A DNA stretch of 64,000 bases from Pollenia angustigena (GCA_930367215.1 OV884058.1:105175802-105239801); one strand, 5' to 3'. Counted from the stretch's first letter, positions 45,779 through 57,363 are shown. Notes: generated by a model not told the origin, from the sequence alone. Translations and numbers: made by a program.

Positions 45779-46700
45779 ATGGACAACTCAGTTACTCAAG
45801 TAAAAACTTCTCAAAAGCCTACAGTACAAGTTGGTATGGACAGATACATAACAGTGCTTAAACGGGGACGCAGCCCTACCTCTGCAGCAGTTGCTTCGGC
45901 CTCAAAAGTACCATCTTTTGATAAAATAAATTCTCAAAATCGTTTTGCAATTCTGGAGGATGAATCCTCTGAAGCACCAAACGTCATAAAATCGTCCAAA
46001 CCTCCCCCGATATATCTTAGGGAGCAAAATTCAAATGGGCTCATAAAGAGTTTGATATCGGTAATAGGTGAAAATTCGTTTTACGTAGCGGCTATCAAGC
46101 GTGGAAGTATGTATAAACGAGACAAAAATACAAGTCAATCATGAGAATGATTTTCGCAAAATAATAAACTACTTTGAAGCACTTAAAAAAAACTTTTATA
46201 CATACCAACTGAAAATCAGTAAAGGTCTTCAGGTAGTGATTAAGGGTATTGACTCATGTGTGGACCCAGAAGAGGTAAAAACATTCCTAGAAGAAAAAGG
46301 CTTCAAGGTAAAACATGTAGTAAATATTAAAAATAGAGAAAAAATTCCCCAACCACTTTTTCGAGTGGAGTTTGAACCCGGCGACGTAAAACTTAAAAAA
46401 AACGAAACGCATCCTATTTACAATTTAAAATATATTCTCTACAGAAGAATAACTATAGAAGAGCCGCACAAAAAAATGGTCCCGTTCAATGTTTAAACTG
46501 TCAAGAGTATGGTCATACTAGGGCATTCTGCTATTTACCCACTGTTTGCGTAGTATGTGGTGAATAACATGGCACAGTTCTTTGCGATAAGTCTAAAACC
46601 GACCCCAACGTAAAAAAATGTAGCAACTGTGTTGGTAATCACACTGCCAATTATAGAGGGTGCCCTGTATATAATATCGTCAAGCAGTCGGTTGGACCGA
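45779..46700 (+). pseudogene. LINE ORF1 (Gag-like), broken
   Basis: ATG 45779 opens a frame to 46144, rich in Ser/Lys, with a FAILEDES-like patch. The reading then moves to the frame 46101-46496, which resembles the PRE_C2HC domain of jockey-type ORF1 (VVIKGID...EEVKTFLEEKG). After another frameshift, CxxC zinc knuckles (CLNCQEYGHTRAFC, then CVVCGE and CSNCVGNHTA) run to about 46690 with a stop among them. At least two frameshifts and one stop are present. The intact protein would bind RNA. This copy is dead. Confidence 0.8.
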
Positions 46701-46819
46701 AAACTAATGCAGGTAGCAAATCAAATAACCACATATGCCATACAGGCTCCGCAGCCTGGTAATAACAGAACCTCCTATGCTAACGTCCTTAAATCAAACC
46801 ATGTGCCAATGCAAGGTGC

Positions 46820-47315
46820 CTCGCCAAGTAATGATGAAACTCCAGTTTCTAATATACATCTGGATCGGCGATTAACTTGGAAATGCCATATAGAGGCGAA
46901 ATTAACTCAAATGAAACTAAAAGCCATTCAAATTCATTGGCTTATTGGAAGAAATTTTGTCCTTAGTCTCGATTGCAAGCTTCTTCTTTACAACTCTATC
47001 CTAAAGCCTATCTGGTGCTACGGTATTCAACTATGGGGCTTTGCCTCGGCCTCTAATATCGACAAAATTCAAAGGCGCCAAAATAAACTTCTTCGAATAA
47101 TCACATCCGCTCCCTGGTATGTTAAAAACTCAAACCTTCATAAGGATATCAATGTGCCATTAGTAAAAACTATGATGACAAAATATGCAGTGAAATATTT
47201 AAAAAGGCTTGAACAACACCCAAATGCACTAGCTCGAAATATTTTAAATCATGGCGGCCACACTCGCTTAAGAAGAAGAGACACTGCAGCACTTACTCAA
47301 TTAGATGAGCCATAA
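46820..47315 (+). pseudogene. C-terminal remnant of LINE ORF2
   Basis: The readable part is about 165 residues, including HLDRRLTWKCH, LYNSILKPIWCYGIQLWG and IQRRQNKLLR, which are typical of the region after the RT domain in jockey-clade ORF2. It ends with a stop at 47315, followed by the 3' untranslated tail. The endonuclease and the RT catalytic motifs are absent because of the internal deletion. Confidence 0.85.
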
Positions 47316-47574
47316 ACACCTACATATATATGTGAACAGAACCCGTGATGAAAAAAATTTTTGTCTGGCACTGGCAGGACTTAAATAAAGTATTAGGATA
47401 AGATTTGATTAATTATTGTTGGTTCATATTTAATATATGAAGATTCAATAAAAAATAATGACAAAAAAATGTCTTGTATGTATTTAAAATACGAAATACA
47501 CTATTTTTATTCAAAAAAATACGTTAGATAAAACTAATTAACAAAACAATTGTTTCTTTTCATAAATATCAGAT

Positions 47575-48085
47575 TTTTGAATGTAGCATCAGACAAACAG
47601 TTTCTTGTTGGAGAATAAATAAAACCTGCTGAAGAAAAGAACCTTTATACTTGTATTAAATTCTATGAATACTCTTTTTATATTTGAATTGCTGTCAAGG
47701 GTGATAATGTCTTTGCTCTTGTCGCTGAGGAAACTCACAAATTCCAACTCCAAATTTGATGTCCAAGATTCACCATCATCCCTATCTACCAAAACAACAA
47801 AATCATCTTGTTCTTTACTGGTGCTTCTAATTCTGATATTTCCAGGTGTCACTTTAAGTTTTTTGTAATTTTTCCTCCAGAGTATAAATTGCAAGATTTT
47901 GGATTCTTTGCCTTTCTTCTGTCGTGATGTTTTCTGGCAGCCAACGCATCTTATAACCAGGATGATAACAGGAATCCAAAATAGCTCTATTCATTTCCGG
48001 TGATAGTTTAAAAAACTTATAGAATATTTTTTCCAAGATCTCTTTTAGAAGTGGTATATTGTTTCCATTCAACCGATTTAATCGT
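47575..48085 (-). pseudogene. hAT transposase C-terminal remnant
   Basis: Read on the minus strand, the sequence gives a helical stretch with SCYHPGYKMRWLPEN, like the HPxFKLxW motif of hAT transposases. It continues with SNSNIKRVFIEFNT and, one frame over, a SSAGFIYSPTRNCLSDATF-like dimerisation motif. At least two frameshifts separate the pieces. It most likely belongs to the surrounding 44755-57355 element. The N-terminal zinc finger and catalytic core are not seen. Confidence 0.75.
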
Positions 48086-48175
48086 TCTAACAGACATTAA
48101 AGTCATCAAGTCTTCCGTAATAACAGTTGTTACCCTGAAGGTAATCTAAAGCAGTGGCAATAGGTTTCAGAACTA

Positions 48176-48756
48176 TCGGGTGATTTTTTAGCTATTATCT
48201 TTTTGGCAAACATCTTCAGTTTGGTCTATAATTTAACCATGAATCGTCTTACAAACGAACAACGCTTGCAAATTATTGAATTTTAGTATCAAAAAGCGTG
48301 TTCTGTTAAGAAAGTTCAACGAGCGCTTCTTGTGTTCAGCGACGAAGCTCATTTTTGGCTCAATGGGTACGTTAATAAGCAGTATTGTCGATTTTGGAGT
48401 GAAGATCAGCCAGAAGCATTGCAAGAGCTACCAATGCATCCAGAAAAAGTCACAGCTTTCTTTATGGGCTGGTGGCATTGGACCGTACTTCTTCAAAGAT
48501 GATGCGAATCGTAACGAAACTGTGAATGGTGAGCGCTACTGTGAGATGGTATCCAACTTTTTTTTGCCCAAAATGCAAGAGCTTGACTTGCATGACATGT
48601 GGTTTCAACAAGACGGTGCCACATGCCACACAGCATGCTTAACAATGGACTTATTGAAAGGCTAGTTCGGTGAGCATTTTATTTCACATTCGAACCGACC
48701 AATTGGCCGCCTAGATCGTGCGATTTAACGCCTTTAGACTATTTTTTGTGCTCACC
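48176..48756 (+). pseudogene. Tc1/mariner-type element, deleted and truncated
   Basis: The left end, TA|TCGGGTGATTTTTTAGC, is followed by a start region MNRLTNEQRLQIIEF, a stop (TAG at 48283), then catalytic-core pieces: FSDEAHFWLNG, GIGPYFFKDD, FLPKMQELDLHDMWFQQDGA, and TPLDYFL-like text cut off near 48756. A large deletion removes the region between the N-terminal helices and the first Asp. Several frameshifts are present. The right inverted repeat is missing. A second copy lies at 61801-62850. Confidence 0.85.
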
Positions 48757-48842
48757 TTACTTAACTTACCAAATTATTCATTTAAACTATGTTTTTAAAA
48801 TACAAAATACTACCATTTGTAATGTATTTAAAATACAAACTA

Positions 48843-49107
48843 CATATCGATGCCTTACTTTCTCAACCTCGTATCTTAAAAAAATATAATTTGTTAGGAG
48901 AGAAAAAAAAACGTTTTATCTTTGTATACTTCAGTGTTTGGGTTAAAGTTAATATGGAAATATTAAAGAATTGGTTACATCTATGTATATTGTATTGAAA
49001 AATTAAGTTGTTGCAGTGGTAGAACACAAAAATAGCAGTCGTTTGATATGAAAAAGTCAAAACCGCATTTTTAAGATACGAGGTTGAGAAAGTAAGGCAT
49101 CGATATG
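48843..49107. mobile_element. MITE with TA duplication and about 40-bp inverted repeats
   Basis: CATATCGATGCCTTACTTTC... and its inverse ...GAAAGTAAGGCATCGATATG are near-perfect over about 40 bp. TA flanks both sides, as in Tc1/mariner-type MITEs. The minus-strand frame across it is not a gene. Confidence 0.8.
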
Positions 49108-49519
49108 TACTTCTATTAATTGTGTGTATTTGAAATACAAAATAATTGCAAATCATTTATTTAAAATACAAATAGGTACAAAATACGTATTTGTATTTTT
49201 AATCAGAGTTCAGAGAAATTAATATGCGCTCGCTCATATTCAACCATTCTTGAATTTTTTTCATAAATGAATAATGTAAAATATGTAACTTTTTTCACAG
49301 TAATAAATGAATTGTTAATATTTCGCCAAATTCATTCATGTTTTTGAGTAAAAATCCATTTTTGCCTTTCTTCAGTCATGAAAAATGAGGAAAAAAAAGT
49401 TTTAGAAACGATCCTCACTAGTAATGTTGTTGTTGCTTGACAGTTTGCATGATCACAGCTCGAAATGCCTGTCTGTATTTGTTTGTGTAAAATATTTTTG
49501 GTAAAGGCAACCAGCCAAA

Positions 49520-49885
49520 CCCTGCAAATAATAGGAACAGTCCAAACACGCGTGTAAAGAGTAGTCCACAGGGGACCAGGACTAGTCCAAAACTAGCCCA
49601 AACGTATGGAAAAAACCTGGTCTATTTAACATTACGATGTCCTAGGAGAGGACCATATAACCCACCTTTGGACCACTAAGGAGTAATTTTCAAACTATAT
49701 ACACAAGAGGATTAGTTTTGAAGTCGTTTAAAAACAAAAGCATGTCGTTAATAAACGAAGACATGTCGTCTCACTACAAACACTTTTTAACAATGACATG
49801 GTCCATGCTTGCATTACATCGGACCAGTCCATGGAGTAGTCCATTTTATCAAAATAGATCAGGTGGTCCAATTTTATTTGCAGGG
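49520..49885. mobile_element. Small element with TGGTCC/GGACCA motif cluster
   Basis: The ends CCCTGCAAATAA and TTATTTGCAGGG are 12-bp inverses. Within 366 bp there are more than ten copies of AGTCCA, GGACCA, TGGTCC or TGGACT in both orientations. No clear duplication is seen at the flanks. Confidence 0.6.
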
Positions 49886-50263
49886 AAGTGTCTGTTGGAT
49901 TTTTGAAGGAAAAAATTAAAAAAACTGCACATATCGTCATCTTAAATGCAGACTAACATCACATTTCATAAGTTTAAGTGCAAAGCAGAAAACTTTGTAA
50001 AATCATATATATTATTTCTAAAGCACTTTTTTTTTGTCGGTTGCAAATATCTCCCATACCACCGCATCAAATTTTATGAATGATATCTCATTTTAAAGCT
50101 TATTTCTAACACTAATGACGAAAAATAGTTAGAAATTGAAAAATTAATATTTTCATTGATAAAAATTACGGTGCGAAATAGTCGCACGGGTCATCTAGTG
50201 TTTATTATTTGAGATTTAGAAGCAATTTTAAATATTTCAGCTAAAATATTAAATTTATTATTA

Positions 50264-51042
50264 TACCCTCCACCACAATTAGTTGTCTGTCCGTCTGTTG
50301 AACAAACTTAGTGCCAAATTGCTTGTAGTTATCCTAAGCAGTTTGGGATTGAAATCCAGCAAAATCGGTTCAGTAGAACCAGAGCTATGAATCAAAATGT
50401 GGAACCCCCACCTAAAAAAATTGATAATTTTGTTACAAAAAATAACATAAATGCTGGAACAAGTCACGGAATGAGATAAGATTTTGCAAAAATTTGTTTT
50501 ATTTGACTGGAAATCACGCTGTTAAATTTCGTAAAGATCCGTCCATAATTTACCCTAAGCCCCATATAAACACTACTCCCGGAAAACAGCTTAGTACGCC
50601 TAAAACCGTAAAAAATAAAGGTAGCGTAACAAAATTTGGTACGTCACAGTTTTTTAGGACTAAAAATAACACTGTGAAATTTCGTAAAAATCCGTCCATA
50701 ATTTACCCTAAGCCCCATATAACCACTACTACCGGAAAACAGTTTAGTACGCCTAAAACCGTAAAAAATAATGCAATCATAACAAATTTTGGCTCGTCAC
50801 AGTTTTATAGCACTATAAATGATACTGTGAAATTTCGTGATGATCGGTCCATAATTTACCCTAGGCCCCATATAAGCCCTACTACCGGAAAACAGTTTAG
50901 TCGCCTAAAACCATAATTAATAACAAATCGTCACAGTTTAAGATAATAATAACATCATACAGATATTACTCCTTAAACATTCGAACTGTCGGTGGAGGGT
51001 ATCAAAGATTCGGCACAGCCGAATATAGCACTCTAACTTGTT
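50264..51042 (+). repeat. Full copy of the repeat seen at the left window edge
   Basis: It runs from ATACCCTCCACCACAATTAG to the hairpin TTCGGCACAGCCGAA and the tail CACTCTAACTTG. It shares its halves with 1-290 and 1140-1545. It contains a 153-bp tandem array. No protein is recognised. Confidence 0.75.
50512..50925 (+). repeat. 153-bp tandem repeat, about 2.7 units
   Basis: GTCCATAATTTACCCTA (or ..CCTAG) begins at 50541, 50694 and 50847, a spacing of exactly 153 each time. Because 153 is divisible by three, one frame stays open for 140 residues (50494-50916) and reads as 51-residue repeats. The homologous copy at 1-140 has a single unit. I judge it non-coding. Confidence 0.85.
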
Positions 51043-51783
51043 ATTTTTTAAGTTGTGTGTGTTACGTTTTATAAATTTGTAATTTTCAGAAACAAAAAGA
51101 CGTATCATCAACGAAAGCATATTAGTATTAAGTGAAGCAAACATTTAAAATAGTAAATAATTAAATATTTGTGTTAAATTACCGGAAAAATAGGATATAT
51201 ATATGATCATTTTTTAATGATTTTATTACTAATAAGTAGTGGTTTAAACTTGAAAATGTAACTTCATTTAATTTAGCTACGAATTGATTTTAAAAAGCCA
51301 TATTTTTCATTCTAATTAAAAAGTATTTTGATCTTAAATGATTAAAAATTGATAAAATGATTTTTTTACAATGAACAAATTTAGCAAATAAAAATTTGAC
51401 TCATATAACATAACATGTATATATCGAATTATTTCAAAAGAACTCCGTATCGCATTCTTATAGCGCTATGTTCGTTGCAAAAATTAAATTTTAATTAGGT
51501 AATTTCTGAAAAATAATAAGAAGAAGGAAAGCGTAGTGTTGATAGAAGCTCCCATATAAAGTTAACATAAATGTTGGACAAAGTAGTACTTCTCCAAAGA
51601 AAGATATTATTACAATTTAATAATTCTAAAGGATTAACACAAAATAAAGCTAAACAGTCTATATTTCACTACTTTATAAAAAAAAAATAAAAAAAGGCAA
51701 TTATTCCAAAAATTAAGAATAACTGTCTTTTTAAGTATACGTATTGATGAAGGGCCACTTGGAAGAATGCAATCCTAATAAAT
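51043..51783. other. No gene seen
   Basis: This is AT-rich sequence. Nothing recognisable is seen. Confidence 0.5.
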
Positions 51784-54700
51784 AACAAGTGAGAGTGCTT
51801 TATTCGGCTGTGCCGAATCTTATATATAACCTTCACCATTGTGCGAGCAGAATACAGAGCAACTAGACAAAAACTAAATAAAACGGGTAAATATTTTTTT
51901 AAAATAAGAGACAACCTGTTTTGAACTTCGCTTTTCATAAGGACCCAGAATATATATACTCTATAGTGTGTAGGATCAATATTGTAGAAATTACAAACGG
52001 AATGACAAAGTTATATATACCCTTTTACCTTCGGTGAAGGGTATAAAAAAATATTTTTGGGATTTCAGTATTTTGATCACAACTTAGCCATTTTTAAACC
52101 GATTTGAAAGATTTAAATACCGACGTGCTTAGGAAGAAATTTACCATTTATTTAAGTTATAAAGTCTGGACTCGGGGAGATCTATTGTTCCCGAAAGTGG
52201 GTATTTAAAAAAAAAATTTAATTTAGGTCATAACTTTTTTGTAACTGAACCGATTTTCCCGGGTTTTTTTTTATAAAATATGTTCTACTAAAAATTTCCG
52301 ATATTTTGATATATAAGTCATATCCATAGGACATATGGCAGCCCTAAAATTTAGGTTTTTAATAAATTTTTAATTTTTTTTTGTAGGATGGTGTGTATTG
52401 GCAACCTTAATATGTGTACCTAATTTGGAAACTTTGGCTTTTGCCGTTCCCCAGATATACAGCAAAAAAGTAATAAAAATACAACAACCACAAGGGATTT
52501 TTCGAAAAAATTAGAGGTTTTTTGCTCATAACTCAGCCATTTGTGGACCGATCTGGCTGAATTTCAATACCAAAATTATAATAAGAATATCTGACAGATA
52601 CATGTACCAAGTAAGCCCCCATCATTTCTGGGGGCTTCGGAAAACCCATTTCAACAGACAGACGGACGGACAGACGGACAACCGGATTTGAACTTCGCTT
52701 TACATAAGGACCCAGAATATATAATAGGGTGTAGGATCAATATTGTAGAAATTACAAACGGAATGACAAAGTTATATATACCCTTTCTACCTTCGGTGAA
52801 GGGAATAAAAAACAGATTATTTTAAATAAACTAATAAAAATATTATTTTTGCATTATAAACTTTTTATATTATAATGAAGAAATTTTAGGGTCCCATACA
52901 GATTCATTACAGGGATGTTCGACTTTATTTAAATTTATTAAACCGGAAATACATACATAGATATAATAACTCATAAGGTATATAATATACCTTATAAGTA
53001 TGTATATGATAGTATACTATCATAATAATGATGACAGTCTGAGGGAAACAAAAATCTGAGGACCCGCAGATGTTGCCATTTATTCTTAGAAATTCTTAGC
53101 GTTTGGAAGTACAATGGGGTAGGCTGCAAAATTTCTAACAGTCCTATAAGGGAGAAGCTGATAGTCACACTTATTATAAATTTTGTAATACATACGTATA
53201 TGGATTCGGCTTTTATAATTTGACAGAACTTTTATTACTTTTTATACCCTTCACCGAAGGTAGAAAGGGTATATATAAGTTTGTCATTCCGTTTGTAATT
53301 TCTTTAATATTGATGTTAGACCCTATAAAGTATATATATTCTGGGTCCTTATGAAAAGCGAAGTTGGTTTAACGATGTCCGTCTGTCCGTCTGACCGTTG
53401 AAATGGGTTTTCCGAAGACCCCATATATGATGGGGACCAGGTTATTATACATTTATGTCACATATGGTCCAGAATTGTTTGCTATTGAAATTCAGCCAGA
53501 TTGGTTCAAAAATGGCTGAGATATGAGCAAAAAACCACGACTACCTCTAATTTTTTCCAAAAATTTGTTGTACTTTTATTACATTTTTCTGTATATCTGG
53601 AGAACGGCAAGAGCCAAAGTTTCTAAATTAGGTACACACATTTAGGTTATCAATACACACCATCCCACAAAATGTGGGTGGGATTGAAGAAGTGGGCGTG
53701 GTACCTCCTATACAAAAAATATCAAAAATTTTATAAAAACCTGAATTTTTTGACTTTAATATGACCTATGGCTACGCCTTATATATCAAAAGATCGGAAA
53801 TCTTAAGTAGAAAATATTTTCTGAAAATTTCGGAAAAATCGGTTCAGATACAAAAAAGTTATGACCAAAATTAAATTTTTTTTTTTAAATACCCATTTTC
53901 GGTAACAATGGATCTTCTTGAGTCCAAGTTTTATAACACAAGTAAATGGTAAATTTCTTCTTAAACACGTCGGTATATAAATCTGTCAAATCGGTTAAAA
54001 AATGGCTGAGTTATAATCAAAATACTGAAATCCCAAAAATTACTCTTTTTATACCCTTCACCGAAGGTAGAAAGGGTATATATAAGTTTGTCATTCCGTT
54101 TGTAATTTCTTTAATATTGATGTTAGACTCTATAAAGTATATATATTCTGGGTCCTTATGAAAAGCGAAGTTCAAATCCGGTTGTCTCTTATTCCCCCCC
54201 CTTCACATTTGTTTACATATACTAGCATAATGCCCAATATGATTTTCGTTACCACCCTTCTCTATTATTTCATCTATTTAACTAAATAATTTTAACAAAT
54301 AGAAACAAGGAATTTTCGATTATTTTTGCTACTTAAAAACTCGCCAAAAATGATAAATCTACGGTATGACAACACATTTTGGTGAATATAGGCCACTATT
54401 ACGATTACGGTTGAAAGCTTTAATAAGTTGATTTGCAATTTTTGTATTATGGTTTATAACTTTGCTGAGTTGAGTTTACAACTTGAGTTGAGTTGTGAAA
54501 CGTACAACGACCAATATTTCATTTTAATGATATTCGAACAACGTTCGTTCATGGTTCAGTCGTCTAGGGGGTTGAGTTTAGAAACTGTTAGTCCTCTGGT
54601 TCGAATCTTGGTTTTTCAAAGAGAAATTTTTTTTTTTAATTTTTTATGTTCTAAATACGATTTTAAAAAAATATTTACCAGTTTTCGCTTTTAAAATTTA

Positions 54701-54848
54701 ATTTATAATGAAACTTTTAGTATTGTAAATACATACATATGTATATGTAAAAATTATTTAGTTTTTATCTAGTTGTTCTGTATTCTGCTCGCACAACGGT
54801 GAAGGGTATATAAGATTCGGCACAGCCGAATATAGCACTCTTACTTGT
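51784..54848. mobile_element. Foldback element with arms of about 1 kb
   Basis: The outer 100 bp at each end are inverse copies (AACAAGTGAGAGTGCT... and ...AGCACTCTTACTTGTT) and include the hairpin ATTCGGCTGTGCCGAAT. Inside, blocks such as TATACCCTTCACCGAAGGTA, GTCATTCCGTTTGTAATTTC and CTGGGTCCTTATGAAAAGCG occur on one strand at 51925-52810 and on the other at 53243-54180. The axis lies near 53030, beside a short AT palindrome. It has no coding region. No clear duplication at the outer ends was found. Confidence 0.75.
54552..54612 (+). other. tRNA-like segment with A and B boxes
   Basis: TGGTTCAGTCG (A-box-like) and GGTTCGAATCT (B-box-like, 54598) are about 46 bp apart, with a T run soon after. 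No full cloverleaf is apparent. It is likely a SINE or tRNA-derived fragment in the right arm of the foldback element. Confidence 0.4.
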
Positions 54849-56573
54849 TTCCTTTGCAATAATTTTTAGGCTGATCACTAATTCCACTAACACCCTGGTA
54901 ACAGTTATAAATCAAATTACCCAGTTTTGACGTTGAAAAATATTAATGTGTTCTTATAAAAAAATTAAAAACTCTGCTAACTTTTTTCTTGAGTGCGATT
55001 ATACATTATGTTGTTAAAAAAAATTATATTTTTGATGAAACGTAATTTTTAATTTTGTAAATAACTTGGATATTTTTTTAAGGTAGCAATTTAAAACAAA
55101 TCAATTTAAAATGTTCTAATAATGTTTTGCATATAAGCTAACGATATGTTTTTTGTTTGTGTAAACAATTCTTCGATGCCTTAAAAAGGGTCACTTTTTC
55201 TTTCGTTAAAAAGACGTACCTTTATGCAGAAATTATTGAGAAAAAAAAACACAAGAAGTTGTTGGTATTTTGCGTTTGTAAAAATATTTTGGTTTCTGTT
55301 CCAATCGCGATGATGGGTTTTATTACGTAGGTAAAGTTATTTGGAAAACACTAACAGTCTTGTTTCGACACAAGCAAAGCGACAGTAGGTATAGTTGATG
55401 GGTAAGAAAATTTGTTTTATTGTTGCATTAATGTAATTTTATTGAATCGCACCAAATTATGCCAGTTTTTGAAAGTTCAATGAAGTGTTTTAAACACCGT
55501 TGCGCTTGGTCCAGAAACAAAATTTTTTTCACAAGACTTCATCTTCAGTTCTTGCATGTAGTAATTTTTTACAAAATCAAAACACATTTTAGTTTACCAG
55601 CCAACAAATCATTTTACAAAGCACACACAGGCTGCATAGCGGGAAAAATTGCGACCGCTTTGACTTTTCAGGCCTTAAAGAAGGTTTCTTCGAAAAGGTC
55701 TTTTAGAATGGGTTTTATGAAATATTTTACAAAATCCAAATTATCTTTTCTGAGATAAGGCCTGTCGAAATAGTTTTATTAGCAGTTATGTTAGAATGTG
55801 TAGCAAGTTTAGTTATTAATTTACTAACTTCGCGCTAGTAGCAACAACAATTTGCGACCTTAGGACAACAAGGTTCTATATGAGTAAATCCAAAGTGTTG
55901 AACGTGACAGCCGCACGCATCAAAAATGGAATAACATTTTAAACAAAAAATATTTTTACATTCTTTTAACGCTTAAATTATAGCACTGTTATCTATGCTT
56001 AAGTTTATGGAGGGCGCGATTCTAGGTCGACGATAATGGCAAAAGAAGTATCGGTACGAACCTGAAAAAAAACAGAAGTAGTTTTTGTGGCCATGTATAA
56101 AAAGGCGTAATTCAGCGCAACCTGACACAATTTTTTAGTCAAACTACTTTCAGAATTTTACGTAGCAATGTAACATTAAAATGTCTTTGGTTTGATTTCA
56201 AAATCTTCTGTATTTTCTTTTTTTTTAAGCCAAATTCTAGGTCGATACGTGACATTTCTAACGTGAAATTTTTTCCATAATAATTGAACTGAATAATGAT
56301 TAAAACAAAAAAATTTACCGTTAATCCGAATAACATATTTATTTTTGAACTCTTCCCTAGATTACAGACCATGTAAGAAAATTTTTTTGGAATAATTTTT
56401 ATCAAATATCACCTCTTTTCAGGAATATAATATTAAAGAAAACATACAATAAATTATTCTCACAAATAAGAAATTACGTTTGCACAACTTTGCAGACTGA
56501 TTGTTCATCTAAGTGAACAAAGTTATGAGTAAATTTATAAAATTAGTAAAATCTAAATATTTCTCTATAACAA
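54849..56573. other. No gene recognised
   Basis: This is unassigned sequence inside the second hAT-like element. A 99-residue ATG frame (55459-55758) is Lys/Phe-rich with no motif I know; it may be chance. It could hold the decayed interior of the host element. Confidence 0.45.
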
Positions 56574-56581
56574 TATCGTAA

Positions 56582-56788
56582 TTTTTTTTTTTTTTTTTTT
56601 TTCATTATTTATTTATTGAATCTTCATATATTAAATATGAACTAACAATAATTAATCAAATCTTAACCTAATATTTTTTTTTGTCCTGCCAGTGCCAGAC
56701 AAAAATTTTCTTCATCGCGGGTTCTGTTCACTTTTATAGGTGTTTATCGCTCATCTAATTGGATAAGTGCTGCAGTGTCTCTTCTTCT
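56582..56788 (-). mobile_element. 5'-truncated jockey-like LINE end
   Basis: On the minus strand it matches 47262-47460, the end of ORF2 plus the 3' tail with poly-A (T run at 56582-56602 here). TATCGTAA lies on both sides (56574-56581 and 56789-56796). Confidence 0.88.
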
Positions 56789-56796
56789 TATCGTAA

Positions 56797-57304
56797 AATA
56801 ATCAGCTTTTAATAACTTTAAATTTTGGGTCACGGTTGAGCTTTTGACGGATATGCCCATATGCACCTAAACAGCATGTAAGATAGAACCTTGTTGTCCA
56901 AAGGTCGCGCAATACACTGGATACAACTATATTCTTAATTATTTAGATGCGAGAAGGCAAGGCATTGGTCTTTAATGACACTCTGTGTAAATTAGAAATA
57001 CAGTTGGAATGCGACTGGAAAACTTTATATCGGCAAAAAGGCCTTTTTACTACTTCATTTTCCCGCTGTTAATGGTCGGGCAAATCGCGTTTTTTTTTCA
57101 TTATGAGGAATTTGAATGTGAATTTTTTTAAATTTTTCATATCTGACAAATTCACATATGAATTTTTTTGTTTGCTCATTTTTCATGAATGAGGAAATTT
57201 AAAATATATTTTTTCCTCACCCTCGTGAATGTGAAAAAGCTGTAAAACTTTAAATTGTTCACGCTCGCTCATGACTGACAATGAGTGAACGTTTCGGTAC
57301 TCTG
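56797..57304. other. Right end of the second hAT-like element; no gene
   Basis: From about 57050 it is the inverted counterpart of 49204-49420. Before that nothing is recognised. Confidence 0.5.
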
Positions 57305-57363
57305 TTTTTAATACGTATTTCAACATGTATGTATTTCAAATACGGCCCAGCCCTGGGTATAAG

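Larger units (their letters stand above)
45551..47468 (+). mobile_element. Jockey-like LINE with large internal deletion
   Basis: It begins GCATAATGAGAGAAATGC and ends in AATAAAAAATAATGAC plus a short A run. ATGTCTTGTATGT lies on both sides (45538-45550 and 47469-47481), a 13-bp duplication. The 5' end of the body is a damaged ORF1, fused by deletion to the last part of ORF2, so endonuclease and most of the RT are missing. Its 3' tail also occurs as short insertions at 9867-9941 and 56582-56788, so the family has been active in this genome. Confidence 0.88.
49204..57304. mobile_element. Second hAT-like element inside the first, 8.1 kb with insertions
   Basis: The left end is CAGAGTTCAGAGAAAT and the right end TTTCGGTACTCTG. 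TTTTTAAT lies on both sides (49196-49203 and 57305-57312), an exact 8-bp duplication. Both ends carry GCTCGCTCAT and AAAAATGAGGAAA-type motifs in inverted orientation. No transposase could be recognised. Interior insertions include 49520-49885, 50264-51042, 51784-54848 and 56582-56788. Confidence 0.75.
44755..57355 (-). mobile_element. Large hAT-like relic carrying nested insertions
   Basis: The left end is CAGTGTTGGGCAAAATAC. The right end, ATACGGCCCAGCCCTG, is its approximate inverse (CAGxGxTGGGC). The flanks GGTATATG and GGTATAAG agree at 7 of 8 bases. ATTTAAAATACAAAATAC blocks are repeated near the ends, as expected of subterminal transposase sites. A decayed hAT transposase is on the minus strand at 47575-48085. 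Its own sequence is only about 44755-49203 plus 57313-57355, the rest being later insertions. The outer boundary is less certain than those with exact duplications. Confidence 0.62.

Noticed and set aside
50264..51042. Helitron end (hairpin followed by CTAA)
   Set aside because: The hairpin near the end fits, but related ends read CTTA, and the same hairpin occurs at both ends of a foldback element in inverted orientation, which is not Helitron-like.
55459..55758. 99-residue Lys/Phe-rich ATG frame
   Set aside because: It has no motif, signal peptide or splice context. Kept only as a remark in the unassigned stretch.
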